Of a stretch of 64,000 nt of DNA, positions 1 through 8,294 are shown one piece after another. The translations under genes were made by a program, and so were the position numbers. Below the pieces are notes generated by a model. It worked only from the letters and a program-made list of their open reading frames with translations. It did no database searches and was not told the DNA's origin. Within the stretch, counting starts at the first letter, position 1; each line of letters begins with the position of its first letter. This stretch comes from Paenibacillus_S sp043945595 (GTDB lineage: Bacteria; Bacillota; Bacilli; Paenibacillales; NBRC-103111): the NCBI RefSeq assembly GCF_043945595.1, contig NZ_JBIFNP010000001.1, positions 5,394,001 to 5,458,000 of the forward strand. The letters run 5' to 3'.

Positions 1-1498
1 GCCCTGACTCGAAAGTTGTCGGAAGTCCAATCAAGGGCAGCCACACGACAAACATACTGCCCTCACCCTTGCGGGTCGTCACCTCAATAGACCCTTGATG
101 CTCGTCGATAATCCATTTGGCGATGGACAGGCCAAGGCCGGTTCCCGAGGTTTTGCCTCTGGATACGTCGGCACGGTAAAACCGGTCGAAAATATGCGGC
201 ACCTCTTCCTTATCCATTCCAAGGCCCGTATCCTGTATGCGCAGCCCGACCTGATCGGCTGTACGGACGGCATCCAGCTTGACAAAGCCTTCTTCCGTAT
301 ACTTGAACGCATTTTCTATAAAAATAAATATCAGCTGCTGCAAGTAATCCTTATTGCCCAGCACATAAGCTTCTTCAAGAGCCGACAAATCTCCGGCAAT
401 CCATTCCGCCCGGCGCGGAAGCAGCTGCGCTCTGCGTATAACCTGCTCTACGAGCGGCTGCAGCAGCACGGCGTCTTTTTCCATCTGGAAGCCCGCATCG
501 GCTCTCGCCAGCGCCAGCAGATCGTTCACCAGACGCGTCATCCGCTCCGCTTCACCGGCAATATCCTGCATCGCCTCGAGCGACATCTCCAGTTGATCGC
601 GATCCTGATCGGACGAAACGGCCGCCGTTTTGCGCCACATTTTCTCCAGCAGATCCACATTGCCGCGTATCGTCGTCAGCGGGGTGCGCAGCTCGTGCGA
701 GGCGTCCGAAACGAAGCGGCGCTGCCTGCGGTACGAATCCTCCAAATCGGTATAGGCGTTCTGCAGCCGCCCGAGCATGCCGTTGATCGTGCTGGTCAAG
801 CGGCCGATCTCATCCTGAGGCCCGTCGTAATTAATCCGGTTCCCCAGGTCAGTCCCCTTCTCGATCTGGCTTGCCGCATCGATAACTTTATCGATCGGCC
901 TCAGCGCTTTGCGGGCAAGGAACCAGCCGAAGGAAGCGGCCAGCAGCACCAGCAGCAGGGACGTTACCGTCAGAATAAGACGGAGCAGCGCAAATACTTT
1001 TTCATACGACTCGATAATGACGGCCGCCTGAAAAACGCCAGCCAGCCGGGTTGTCCCGTTCTGGCTTAAATAAATCGGACGGTTATAGATCAGGATTTCA
1101 AAGGAATCGATCGTGGAGCGGTCGATGAAATAGTCGACCCTCGCCAGCCGCTGCTTCTCGCTGTCGGAGATTTCAGGCAGGTATAAATTCAAGTCCTTCA
1201 AGTTATTGGAACGGTTCTGACTCCCGTTATCGAAGCTTGTCAGCTGGTAATACGTTCCTGTATTGTTCAGCAAATCCCGCCCCTGAAGCACAAAATCAAA
1301 GCTGATGTCTCCCCCGAGCGTAGGCGTAATTCTCGGCTGGATGCGGGTGTAGGCCGTGTCGGCCCTTTCCTTCAAATCTGTCTCCACGCTGTCATAATAA
1401 TAGAAGTGAAGCAGGTAATACAGTCCGATCCCGAATAGCAGCAGGGTGAGTGATAAAATGCCCGTATACCATAATGTCAGACGCAGACGAATGGACAT
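1..1498 (-). CDS. Sensor histidine kinase (3' end outside window)
   Basis: Membrane sensor kinase that autophosphorylates on histidine and passes phosphate to the OmpR-type regulator encoded just upstream; only one base separates that gene's stop from this ATG at 1498. At least 499 residues are present. A first membrane helix lies near residues 10-30, then an extracytoplasmic segment, a second helix near residues 170-190 and a HAMP linker. The H-box SHELRTPL has its His near residue 268, and the G-box GTGLGLSIAK starts near residue 451. Both boxes are in one frame with the ATG, so no indel lies between them. With htrA just upstream the set recalls CssRS-type envelope-stress systems, which is inferred from position only. 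Confidence 0.9.
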   Translation of the reverse strand, partial: MSIRLRLTLWYTGILSLTLLLFGIGLYYLLHFYYYDSVETDLKERADTAYTRIQPRITPTLGGDISFDFVLQGRDLLNNTGTYYQLTSFDNGSQNRSNNLKDLNLYLPEISDSEKQRLARVDYFIDRSTIDSFEILIYNRPIYLSQNGTTRLAGVFQAAVIIESYEKVFALLRLILTVTSLLLVLLAASFGWFLARKALRPIDKVIDAASQIEKGTDLGNRINYDGPQDEIGRLTSTINGMLGRLQNAYTDLEDSYRRQRRFVSDASHELRTPLTTIRGNVDLLEKMWRKTAAVSSDQDRDQLEMSLEAMQDIAGEAERMTRLVNDLLALARADAGFQMEKDAVLLQPLVEQVIRRAQLLPRRAEWIAGDLSALEEAYVLGNKDYLQQLIFIFIENAFKYTEEGFVKLDAVRTADQVGLRIQDTGLGMDKEEVPHIFDRFYRADVSRGKTSGTGLGLSIAKWIIDEHQGSIEVTTRKGEGSMFVVWLPLIGLPTTFESG

Positions 1499-1499
1499 A

Positions 1500-2192
1500 T
1501 CAGCCCTCTCCTCTCAGTACATAACCGGCACCGCGAACGGTTTGAATGATCCGTTTGTGCCCGTGACCCTCCGTTTTTTGACGTAATAGCGCAATATATA
1601 CTTCCAATACATTGGATTCGCCGCTGTAATCATAGCCCCAGATTTTTTCCATAATGACATCCCGCGAAAGAACCCGCTTCGGATTCTGCATAAATAAATG
1701 AAGCAGCTCGAATTCCTTGGTCGTCAGCTCAATCAGCTGTCCGCCGCGGAATACCTCCCGCGTATCCAGATCCATGAACACGTCCTGATACTGCAGCCGG
1801 TTCGTCGCAAGCTCGGCTTTCTCGGCCGTTTTCCGGCGAAGCAGCACACGGATCCGCGCCAAAAGCTCCTCCAGCGCAAAGGGCTTGACCAAATAATCGT
1901 CGGCGCCGCTGTCCAGCCCCTTCACGCGGTCGGCGATTTCGTCCTTGGCCGTCAGCATCAGCACGGGAATCGTCGTTCCGCCTTCCCGGATGCGCCGGAC
2001 CACTTCCCAGCCGTCCAGCTGCGGCATCATCACATCCAAAATAATTGCATCCGGCTCATGCTCCAGAATCTGCTTCAATCCGTCCATTCCATGGTTGGCC
2101 GTAAAAACAATATAGCCTTCAAATGCCAGCGACCTGCGCAGCATCGAGGTGATTTTTTCGTCATCGTCGATTACAAGAATTTTTTCTCTCAT
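1500..2192 (-). CDS. OmpR/PhoB-family response regulator
   Basis: Cytoplasmic transcription factor of 230 residues. The receiver domain (about 1-120) has the acidic pair in VIDDDEK, phospho-acceptor Asp53 in ILDVMMP and the conserved Lys in LVKPF. A winged-helix DNA-binding domain fills the C-terminal half (about 130-228), ending in the usual RTVRGAGYVLR. It is the partner of the histidine kinase that follows after one base, and the two are surely cotranscribed. A hairpin separates it from htrA upstream, so it may have its own promoter. Its target genes cannot be read from the sequence; htrA is the nearest candidate. Confidence 0.95.
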   Translation of the reverse strand: MREKILVIDDDEKITSMLRRSLAFEGYIVFTANHGMDGLKQILEHEPDAIILDVMMPQLDGWEVVRRIREGGTTIPVLMLTAKDEIADRVKGLDSGADDYLVKPFALEELLARIRVLLRRKTAEKAELATNRLQYQDVFMDLDTREVFRGGQLIELTTKEFELLHLFMQNPKRVLSRDVIMEKIWGYDYSGESNVLEVYIALLRQKTEGHGHKRIIQTVRGAGYVLRGEG

Positions 2193-2242
2193 TCGGCAGC
2201 ACCGTCCTTCCAGTTCATTGTATCAAAAAACACCGCGATGCA

Positions 2243-2288
2243 AAAAGAAGCAGAGCTTCACGAAATACGTGTTCCGCTCTACTTCTTT
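2243..2288 (-). terminator. Rho-independent terminator of htrA
   Basis: On the minus strand a 13-bp stem with one mismatch (AAAGAAG.AGAGC with its complement) encloses a nested CACG/CGTG hairpin and is followed by TTTTTG. It lies just after the htrA stop and before the response regulator start, so it probably ends or attenuates the htrA transcript. Confidence 0.7.
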
Positions 2289-2316
2289 CCTAACCTTTTT
2301 CTATACTCGCCTTGTT

Positions 2317-3882
2317 TTATTGTTGGCTCTCTGTTGCGTTCTTATCGCCGATGGTCACGGTAATGGTCTCTTTCTTGCCGTCGCGCAGCACAGTCAGATT
2401 CGCTTTATCGTTGACCTTCAGCGTTTTTACTTTATCCACAAGCTCCTGCGAATTGTTTACCTTCGCGCCGTTCACTTCCGTGATGACGTCATAAGGTCTC
2501 AAGCCCGCTTTGAAACCTGGGCTTTTGCGCTCCACTTCAGAGACGATGGCGCCGTTAGTATTCTCCAGCTTCAGCTCGGACACCCATTCTTTATCGATAT
2601 CGGAGAGCTTGACTCCAATGTACGGAGCCGGCTCTTTCGGTATTTTCACATTGTTCTTCAAGTTGTCGAGAACACTGGAAATCGTGCTTGTCGGGATAGC
2701 GAATCCGATCCCCTGGGCCTGAGAGCTGACAGCCGTATTAATCCCGATGACTTCCCCGCTCAAGTTCAGGAGCGGCTCGCCGGAGTTGCCCGGATTAATC
2801 GAAGCGTCGGTCTGCAGCAAATGCTTGTATTCGCGCGTACCTTGACTGTCCGGAATCGAGATCGGACGTTCTTTGGCGCTCAATACGCCGACGGTTACCG
2901 TATGGTCGAAGCCGTAAGGGTTCCCGATAGCCACAACCCAGTCCCCTACGTTCACATCGTCCGCTTTGCCCAGAGGCAGCGAAGAGAACTCTTTGTCGCC
3001 GTCAATTTTCAACGCGGCCAAATCGAGATCATAGCTGTTGCCAAGCAGCGTCGCCTTGAACGGCTTGTCGTAGCCCTGCACCGTAACCCAAATTTCCTCA
3101 GCGCCGTCAATGACGTGCTCGTTCGTCAAAATATAGCCGGACTTTTCGAAAATAAATCCGGTTCCCATGCCTCCCGGCTGAAGCTGATCGCTTTGATTGT
3201 TTTTCTGTCTCTGCGATCCCCCGTCATTGCCGAAAAATTGACGGAAAAACGGATCGTCGAACAAAGAACTGCCGGAGCTGGCCTTGGCCTTCACCTTGGT
3301 CTCGATCTTGACAATAGCGGGACCGGATTGCTCTGCAATCTGCGCGATATTGTTAGGTCTGCCCAAATCCAGCGAAGACGGCTTGACCGTACCGTTGTTG
3401 GAGCTTGCCGCAGTTTGTCCCGCTCCGCTCGCCGCGGCGCTGCTCAATACGCCTTTGCTGCCGGTAAACAAGTTCATTTTATCCGAGGTGAACATCAAAC
3501 CGCCCACTACCACAGCGCCTGCCAGGAAAGAGATTAGGATACTTTTAAAGGAGGATCCTTTCTTGGGACGGTCATACTGCCACGCTCCCATCGGATCCTG
3601 CATCGGCTTCTCCGATCCGTTGAAGGTAAAGGAACGGACTGCTTTCGGCGGGGTTACCTCTACGTGCTGCGTCTGTCCTTCGCTCGTGCTTGCGGTCGTT
3701 CCGGCCGCCGTTTCGTCCTGCCCTGCAGTCGATTTGTAAGGCCCGTAAGAATAATAGTAAGAAGGCCGTTCCTGCTGTTCGCTTCCGGTATCTTCATCGC
3801 TCGTTTGGCGCTCCCGATCCCGGGATGCATTATGGTCATCACCGTCCATCCGGCGAAAATAGTCTCTTTTGTTATCGTCCAT
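2317..3882 (-). CDS. htrA: HtrA/DegP-like membrane-anchored serine protease
   Basis: Surface quality-control protease of the S1C family, 521 residues, start ATG behind GGAGGTC. Order: a charged, low-complexity cytoplasmic N-terminus (1-112), one membrane helix (about 113-131), a Ser/Gly-rich linker, a trypsin-like domain with catalytic His256 (TNEHVIDG), Asp287 (YDLDLAAL) and Ser367, then one PDZ domain (about 415-505). This is the architecture of Bacillus HtrA/HtrB/YycK. The Ser motif reads GNSGEPLLN where the family almost always has GNSGGPL, so a Glu replaces the Gly at 369; a single G-to-A change would explain it. The neighbouring kinase and regulator suggest stress control, which is inference. 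Confidence 0.93.
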   Translation of the reverse strand: MDDNKRDYFRRMDGDDHNASRDRERQTSDEDTGSEQQERPSYYYSYGPYKSTAGQDETAAGTTASTSEGQTQHVEVTPPKAVRSFTFNGSEKPMQDPMGAWQYDRPKKGSSFKSILISFLAGAVVVGGLMFTSDKMNLFTGSKGVLSSAAASGAGQTAASSNNGTVKPSSLDLGRPNNIAQIAEQSGPAIVKIETKVKAKASSGSSLFDDPFFRQFFGNDGGSQRQKNNQSDQLQPGGMGTGFIFEKSGYILTNEHVIDGAEEIWVTVQGYDKPFKATLLGNSYDLDLAALKIDGDKEFSSLPLGKADDVNVGDWVVAIGNPYGFDHTVTVGVLSAKERPISIPDSQGTREYKHLLQTDASINPGNSGEPLLNLSGEVIGINTAVSSQAQGIGFAIPTSTISSVLDNLKNNVKIPKEPAPYIGVKLSDIDKEWVSELKLENTNGAIVSEVERKSPGFKAGLRPYDVITEVNGAKVNNSQELVDKVKTLKVNDKANLTVLRDGKKETITVTIGDKNATESQQ

Positions 3883-4138
3883 TTCTATGACCTCCGTTCC
3901 GTCTATAAACCCCTGTTCTTTTTCGCTATTTCATATCCTTGACTATATATTGCCTTCGTAACCTTAAAGAAACCTTAAAAATAAATAAAAGACAGGTAAA
4001 ATGAGAGGCACATCCCCCCATACCCCCCTTGTACTCCAAGGGGGGCCCCGGGCGCTGGCGCCCCTCAGACCCAGCAAGGTCGGCGGATGGAGCTGCGGAG
4101 GCGGCTTCGAATAGGCGGCGGGTTGGGGGATCGCTTTC

Positions 4139-4188
4139 GTCTTTGCAAAGGATAGGATTGCCCGAGCAATCCTATCCTTTGCAAAGAC
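4139..4188. repeat. Perfect 23-bp inverted repeat (hairpin)
   Basis: The arm at 4139-4161 (GTCTTTGCAAAGG...) is exactly complementary to 4166-4188, around the 4-base loop CCGA. No T-run follows on either strand, so it is not a classical terminator. It differs in sequence from the hairpins of the two repeat units downstream. Confidence 0.85.
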
Positions 4189-4319
4189 ACGCTTTCATGC
4201 GTGCGGTAACGGCGTGGAGCGTGGAGTCTCGTTTTGTTGAATGGGAGCGCGGCTGTTCAGCCGGTTTGCTGTCGCAAAGCCGGCCGAACCCGCTTTACGT
4301 CGATGCAGGACAGAGCAGG

Positions 4320-4590
4320 GCGGGGCGGTTAGCGTGCGTGATAGGAAAGAGGGCTTGGCGAAGCCAAAGCCCTCTTTCCTATCACGCGGACTTAACCGCG
4401 AGGGCAGGCATGGAAGCGTGTCAGGGCACAATCACTTTACCCAAGTAAAGTGATTGTGCCCTGACAGACGCGTTCCCCGCACCAAACCTCACATCGAACC
4501 TCCAAAGGCCGCTGTCTCCACCAATTTTGCGGGTCCAGGGACGCGAGTGCCCTGGGGCCCCCCTTGAGTTCAAGGGGGGATGGGGGGATT
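4320..4590 (+). repeat. Hairpin repeat unit, copy 1
   Basis: Direct copy of the unit at 4603-4874, with a period of about 282 bases. Hairpin 1 has 21-bp arms at 4336-4356 and 4367-4387. Hairpin 2 has 22-bp arms at 4419-4440 and 4445-4466 with loop CCAA. The unit ends in GGGGCCCCCCTTGAG, TTCAAGGGGGG and ATGGGGGGATTC. Confidence 0.85.
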
Positions 4591-4602
4591 CAATCGCCAG
4601 AG

Positions 4603-4874
4603 CAAGGCGGTTAGCGTGCGTGATAGGAAGGAGGGCTTGGCGAAGCCAAAGCTCTCTTTCCTATCACGCGGACTTAACCGCGAGGGCAGGCATGGAAGCG
4701 TGTCAGGGTACGATCACTTTACCCAAGTAAAGTGATCGTACCCTGACAGACGCGTTCCCCGCACCAAACCTCACATCGTACCACCCAAATCAGCTGTCTC
4801 CACCAAATTTGCGGGGTCCAGGGACGCGAGTGCCCTGGGGCCCCCCTTGAGTTCAAGGGGGGGATGGGGGGATT
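4603..4874 (+). repeat. Hairpin repeat unit, copy 2
   Basis: Second copy of the unit. Hairpin 2 (arms 4701-4722 and 4727-4748) differs from copy 1 at two positions in the left arm, C to T and A to G, and at exactly the two partner positions in the right arm, so pairing stays perfect. Hairpin 1 carries two G.U-type differences. Confidence 0.85.
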
Positions 4875-4879
4875 CATTC

Positions 4880-5290
4880 TCACTTCATCGAGTGTTCTAC
4901 TTCAGTCAACAGCCTCTTCGCCTGTTGAACCCATTTATCTTCCACCGCCGCATCCTTGTCAACCGGCTCCTGGAACTGATTGACAAGAGCACCGAGCGTA
5001 TTGACCTGGGCTTCGCGATCCAAGCCTTCATTATATAGATGCTTGAGCACGAACGGTTCGCCCAAGCGGATAATCGCATCCGTTGCCTCGGTATCCCCAT
5101 CCAGGGCGCCATGAGTCACCTGAAACGGAATGCGGAGCCACACCTTATGCGCCTCATCCAGGTACCGGTCGAAGTAGCCATGGTCGTAATCCCAGTTGCC
5201 GCCGAGTGCAAATTCAAAACGATGCAAAGCTTCTCTAACCTGATCAAAGGCCTCCTCGCGGTTCACCAAGCCGGATTGTAAAGGGATCAT
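4880..5290 (-). CDS. YugN-like family protein
   Basis: Predicted 136-residue cytoplasmic protein resembling Bacillus YugN, a family of unknown function (start MIPLQSGL, internal GGNWDYDHGYFD). I chose the ATG at 5290 because GGAGG lies nine bases upstream; a longer frame to 5314 has no such site. No signal peptide or membrane segment is seen. It stands alone on the minus strand, divergent from amt, and its 3' end abuts the repeat block, whose hairpins could protect or end its mRNA. Family assignment is from recognition of the N-terminal motif and length. Confidence 0.75.
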   Translation of the reverse strand: MIPLQSGLVNREEAFDQVREALHRFEFALGGNWDYDHGYFDRYLDEAHKVWLRIPFQVTHGALDGDTEATDAIIRLGEPFVLKHLYNEGLDREAQVNTLGALVNQFQEPVDKDAAVEDKWVQQAKRLLTEVEHSMK

Positions 5291-5411
5291 TCGCTTATTC
5301 CTCCATAAGTGCAATTTTACTAATTAGAATGAGCGATTTTGGACAAGATTATGCTTGATAAGAGAATTGGCGAACAAGAGCGACTTATGTCATTTATTCT
5401 TACGTAATCCG

Positions 5412-5441
5412 TTGACATAATTACCATAGGAACCGTATAAT
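5412..5441 (+). promoter_or_regulatory. Sigma-A-type promoter of amt
   Basis: TTGACA at 5412-5417 and TATAAT at 5436-5441 are both perfect consensus boxes, with an 18-base spacer, 46 bases ahead of the amt ATG. Confidence 0.75.
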
Positions 5442-5487
5442 GATGGTCGGAGTTTCTCTATAATGTACGTAAAAAGGAGATGAGGGT

Positions 5488-6787
5488 ATGGATTTATCCA
5501 CTTTAGCCGGTGGATTAGATACCATCTGGGTCGTGCTTACCGCCGCCATGATTTTGCTGATGGAAGGCGGCTTCGCCCTGCTGGAAGCAGGCTTTGTTCG
5601 GCAGAAGAACGCCGTCAGCATCATCATGAAAGTATTCGTGGACATCACCTTCGGCGCAATGGTGTTTTACTTTTTTGGGTTCGCTTTCATGTACGGGAAG
5701 GATGTGTCCGGACTCATCGGAACGACCGGCTTTATGATGGGAGGAGACTTGACACATATCAAGCTGTCGATCTCTCACGACACGTATTGGCTCTTTCAAT
5801 GCGCATTCGTCATTGCCGTCATTTCCATTGTTTCAGGGGCCGTGGCCGAAAGAATCAACTTTCGCGCTTACATTCTTTACACGATTGCGATGACCGGCCT
5901 CATCTATCCTATTGCGGGCCATTGGGTATGGAGCGTAGGCGGCTGGATCGGCAGCCTCGGTATGATCGACTTCGCCGGCTCCGCGGTCATTCACGCCTTA
6001 GGCGGTTTCTCTGCACTGGCTGCCGCCCTGTTCATAGCAACCGCGTATCGGTAAATTTTCCGAGAACGGAACCTCGAATATCGTCCCTCCCTCCAATCTG
6101 CCTCTGGCATCCGTAGGCGCATTCATCCTTTGGTTCGGCTGGTTCGGCTTCAACTCCGGAAGCACCTTGAGCGCGACGAACAGCTCGATCGGCCATATCG
6201 CCGTAACGACTATGCTGTCCGCCGCAGCCGGCGGAGCTTCGTGCATCCTCTTCACCATGTTTCGTTACCGGAAAGCGGATCCTCCGATGGTCATTAACGG
6301 CTCGCTGGCAGGCCTTGTCGGCATAACGGCCGGATGCGCGTTCGTCAGCGATGGCGTAGCCATTCTGATCGGGGTAATCTGTGGCATTGTGATGGTCGTG
6401 GCGACCGAGTACCTTGAGTCCAAAAAGATCGACGATCCTGTAGGAGCCTTCGCCGTTCACGGCGTAAGCGGAAGTATCGGCACGCTGGCTTTGGGCTTGT
6501 TCGCCAAGCCGGAGCTGACCGAAGGGGTCGGTCGAGGCTACAGCGGCCTGTTCTACGGCGGCGGCTGGCAGCTGCTTGGGATACAAGCGTTGGGCTTGGT
6601 TATTGTCTCCGTGTGGGGCTTCGTATTGACGTGGGGAGCTTTGAAACTCATTAACCGGTTCATACCGGTTCGCGTCAGCAGAGACGAAGAGCTGGTCGGA
6701 CTGGACGTAGGGATCCATGGAGTCCCCGCCTACAGCCAGGACCACGAATTCATCGATATCGACGCCCTTCGAAGAGAAAGCAAGTAA
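5488..6787 (+). CDS. amt: Ammonium transporter, reading frame broken near 6040
   Basis: Amt-family integral membrane channel for ammonium/ammonia, with about eleven helices. The ATG follows AAAAAGGAGATGAGGGT and a consensus promoter. The first frame (188 residues) ends in TAA at 6052 just after VIHALGGFSALAAALF. The second frame carries on with NIVPPSNLPLASVGAFI, WFGWFGFNSGS and NSSIGHIAVTT to ISRESK-like end RRESK. Dropping one base at 6037-6042 (GCAACC to GCACC) restores a 432-residue protein of normal family length. No GlnK/PII gene is adjacent. The missing join is probably a sequence error, but a true null allele cannot be excluded. Confidence 0.88.
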
Positions 6788-6795
6788 GAACATCC

Positions 6796-6850
6796 GAATA
6801 AACGCCTCCTGAACCTCCCGCCGGACGGGATGCTCAAGAGGCGTTTATTC
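6796..6850 (+). terminator. Terminator after amt
   Basis: A 13-bp perfect stem (GAATAAACGCCTC at 6796-6808 with 6838-6850) encloses a second small TCCCG/CGGGA stem. It begins nine bases after the amt stop. Confidence 0.65.
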
Positions 6851-6857
6851 ATAAAAC

Positions 6858-6892
6858 GAAAAGCCGGATTCCTTTGAGGGAAGCCGGCTTTC
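6858..6892 (-). terminator. Terminator of the coiled-coil protein gene
   Basis: On the minus strand AAAGCCGG pairs with CCGGCTTTT, followed by CGTTTTAT. It lies about 30 bases after the stop of the gene at 6921-7295. Confidence 0.65.
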
Positions 6893-6920
6893 TGTATAGG
6901 CAGCTCGATAAAGAGCAATA

Positions 6921-7295
6921 TTAGGCCATTTCCTTTTCCAGCTCGTCGCTGACGTCAACCCAATCCGCCGGATTGGAACTGCGAATCGTTTTGGCATGCT
7001 CAATCTCAGCCCGAAGCGCTCGAATCTGCTCCATTGGCTTTTTCACGTAATGAATATATTCCACGGCAAGATGGTGATCCGGCTTTTTCCCCGTGAACAT
7101 GCGGCGCAAAGCTGACATAGACTGGTAGCTTCGCTCTTCCATTAACCGTTTTTTCTCATAACGCTCGATCACTTGCTCAATCTCGGCAATCTGCTCTTCC
7201 TTGCGAGCTATATAGGCATCTAAAAAAGGATAAACTTCAGCCGCTTTTCGTTTACTCACCGGAATCGAACTCCCTGTTAATAAAGCATTCAGCAT
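6921..7295 (-). CDS. Hypothetical coiled-coil protein
   Basis: A 124-residue soluble protein I do not recognise. After a short hydrophobic N-terminus (MLNALLTG) residues about 20-60 are rich in Glu, Lys, Arg and Ile with heptad-like spacing (EEQIAEIEQVIERYEKK). A second helical stretch follows near 88-105 (EQIRALRAEIEHAK). No signal peptide and no cysteines are present. The start is supported by AGGTGAT upstream. It is transcribed alone, between the amt terminators and the flavodoxin gene. It could be a small structural or regulatory protein; nothing in its surroundings shows a function. Confidence 0.65.
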   Translation of the reverse strand: MLNALLTGSSIPVSKRKAAEVYPFLDAYIARKEEQIAEIEQVIERYEKKRLMEERSYQSMSALRRMFTGKKPDHHLAVEYIHYVKKPMEQIRALRAEIEHAKTIRSSNPADWVDVSDELEKEMA

Positions 7296-7443
7296 GGAAC
7301 ATCACCTGTCTCTTAATGTTAACATTCATCACAGTAATTTTATTTTACACTAAAATCGCTGCTTTGAAAACAACTATTTTGAGATGCGAAGATTCCTGCC
7401 ATCTTCTCCAGGGGGTGGAATCATTTAAAGCGGTACCACTGAT

Positions 7444-7887
7444 TTAAGCCAGCTTCTCAACCAGCTGCTTGCCAAAATTAAAGCATTCCTGCTTCTCGTC
7501 ATTCGAAGGATTCAGTTCAACCTTCAGGCCCTCCAGTACAACTTCGGCGCCCAGTTCCTTCAGCTTCTCTATAATCGTATCTACAGCTGCTCCATAGGAA
7601 GAATAGCTCGAATCGCAAGAACCGAATACAGCCGCCTTTTTACCGGTCAAATCAAGGCCGTCCATTTCATCGTAGAAATCCAGAAACTCATCCGGCAGAT
7701 CCCCGTCTCCCCAAGTGTAGGCTCCCAGCAGGATGCCGTCATATTCAGTCAATTCCGAGCCGCTGGCGTCCAATGCCGACTTGAACTCAGGCTCAATGCC
7801 TGCATCTCGAACTCCATCCCGAATTGCCTCCGCCATTTCTTCGGTATTGCCGGTCATGCTTGCAAAAACGATTAACACTTTGGACAT
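7444..7887 (-). CDS. Flavodoxin
   Basis: Small FMN electron carrier that replaces ferredoxin when iron is scarce. It is 147 residues from the ATG at 7887, which has GAGGAG eight bases upstream; a GTG at 7896 would sit on the ribosome binding site. The FMN phosphate loop FASMTGNTEEMA is at residues 7-18, followed by the flavin-contacting YTWGDGDLP and the FGSCDSSY segment. A near-perfect Fur box covers the region immediately upstream, so repression by iron-loaded Fur is very likely. Similar to Bacillus YkuN/YkuP by length and motifs. Confidence 0.92.
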   Translation of the reverse strand: MSKVLIVFASMTGNTEEMAEAIRDGVRDAGIEPEFKSALDASGSELTEYDGILLGAYTWGDGDLPDEFLDFYDEMDGLDLTGKKAAVFGSCDSSYSSYGAAVDTIIEKLKELGAEVVLEGLKVELNPSNDEKQECFNFGKQLVEKLA

Positions 7888-7920
7888 CCCAAACACTCCT
7901 CGTCATTTATGTACCTTAAA

Positions 7921-7949
7921 CAAATGATAATGATAATCGTTATCATTTG
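7921..7949. promoter_or_regulatory. Fur box upstream of flavodoxin
   Basis: The palindrome CAAATGATAATGATAATCG followed by TTATCATTTG contains the GATAATGATAAT core and matches the classical Fur operator at nearly every position. It ends about 35 bases from the flavodoxin ATG, where it would overlap the promoter. Confidence 0.85.
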
Positions 7950-8000
7950 TTTTTGTCAATAGGAAAAACTGAAAGGAGCCGCTTTCTTCAGAAATGACCA

Positions 8001-8042
8001 AAAAAAGAAGCCATACTCGCGGATTCGCAAGCTCGGCTTCTT
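8001..8042 (-). terminator. Terminator of small spore-protein-like gene
   Basis: On the minus strand AAGAAGCC pairs with GGCTTCTT around a loop with an inner stem, followed by TTTTTGG. It lies about 40 bases after the stop at 8083. Confidence 0.7.
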
Positions 8043-8082
8043 GGATTTACAGCTTATTTACTTCTTAATTACTACTTAATTA

Positions 8083-8211
8083 CTACTTTGCGTTGTTATT
8101 TGCGCCTTGGTTAGGATTGTTTTGTCCAGTTTGCTGTACATTGGTCGCCAGCACTTCTTCGGAAAACTCAGTATCATTTTGTTGAGGTTTTTTATTCTTG
8201 TTTTTCGCCAT
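8083..8211 (-). CDS. Small Asn/Gln-rich protein, gamma-type SASP-like
   Basis: A 42-residue frame starting at ATG 8211 behind an excellent ribosome binding site (GGGGAGGTGATT) and closed by its own terminator, so it is probably translated. The N-terminus is Lys/Asn-rich (MAKNKNKKPQQ). It then reads TEFSEEVLATNVQQ, which recalls the TEFASETN.QQ repeat of gamma-type small acid-soluble spore proteins, and ends in an Asn/Gln-rich tail. It has no Cys, Trp or Tyr, as expected for that group. It is too short to identify firmly; spore storage protein is a suggestion. Confidence 0.55.
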   Translation of the reverse strand: MAKNKNKKPQQNDTEFSEEVLATNVQQTGQNNPNQGANNNAK

Positions 8212-8294
8212 GGTTAATCACCTCCCCTTTACTTTCATAGTATGGGTTAGATGATCGGCCTTTATGTTGGCAATTTTAGGACTTACATACTCGT

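Larger units (their letters stand above)
4012..4873. repeat. Composite intergenic repeat block bounded by inverted repeats
   Basis: This gene-free stretch begins with a C-rich segment (ATCCCCCCAT, then CCCCCTTG, AAGGGGGGCCCC) and ends with its reverse complement at about 4838-4873. The similarity extends about 65 bases inward. Inside lie a 23-bp perfect hairpin and two direct copies of a roughly 270-bp unit, each with two strong hairpins. The block stops seven bases short of the stop codon of the YugN-like gene. The long frames inside are palindrome by-products with no ribosome binding sites. A non-autonomous mobile or REP-like element is the best guess; no transposase is linked. Confidence 0.75.

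Noticed and set aside
95..1069. Long plus-strand frame (324 codons) opposite the histidine kinase
   Set aside because: It is the shadow of the kinase frame; kinase motifs lie on the minus strand and no plus-strand ribosome binding site is present. The same applies to 2149-3537 opposite htrA and 9571-10530 opposite thrS.
4029..4730. Several overlapping frames within the hairpin repeats
   Set aside because: They repeat because the DNA repeats, are built on palindromes, and lack start signals and protein-like composition.
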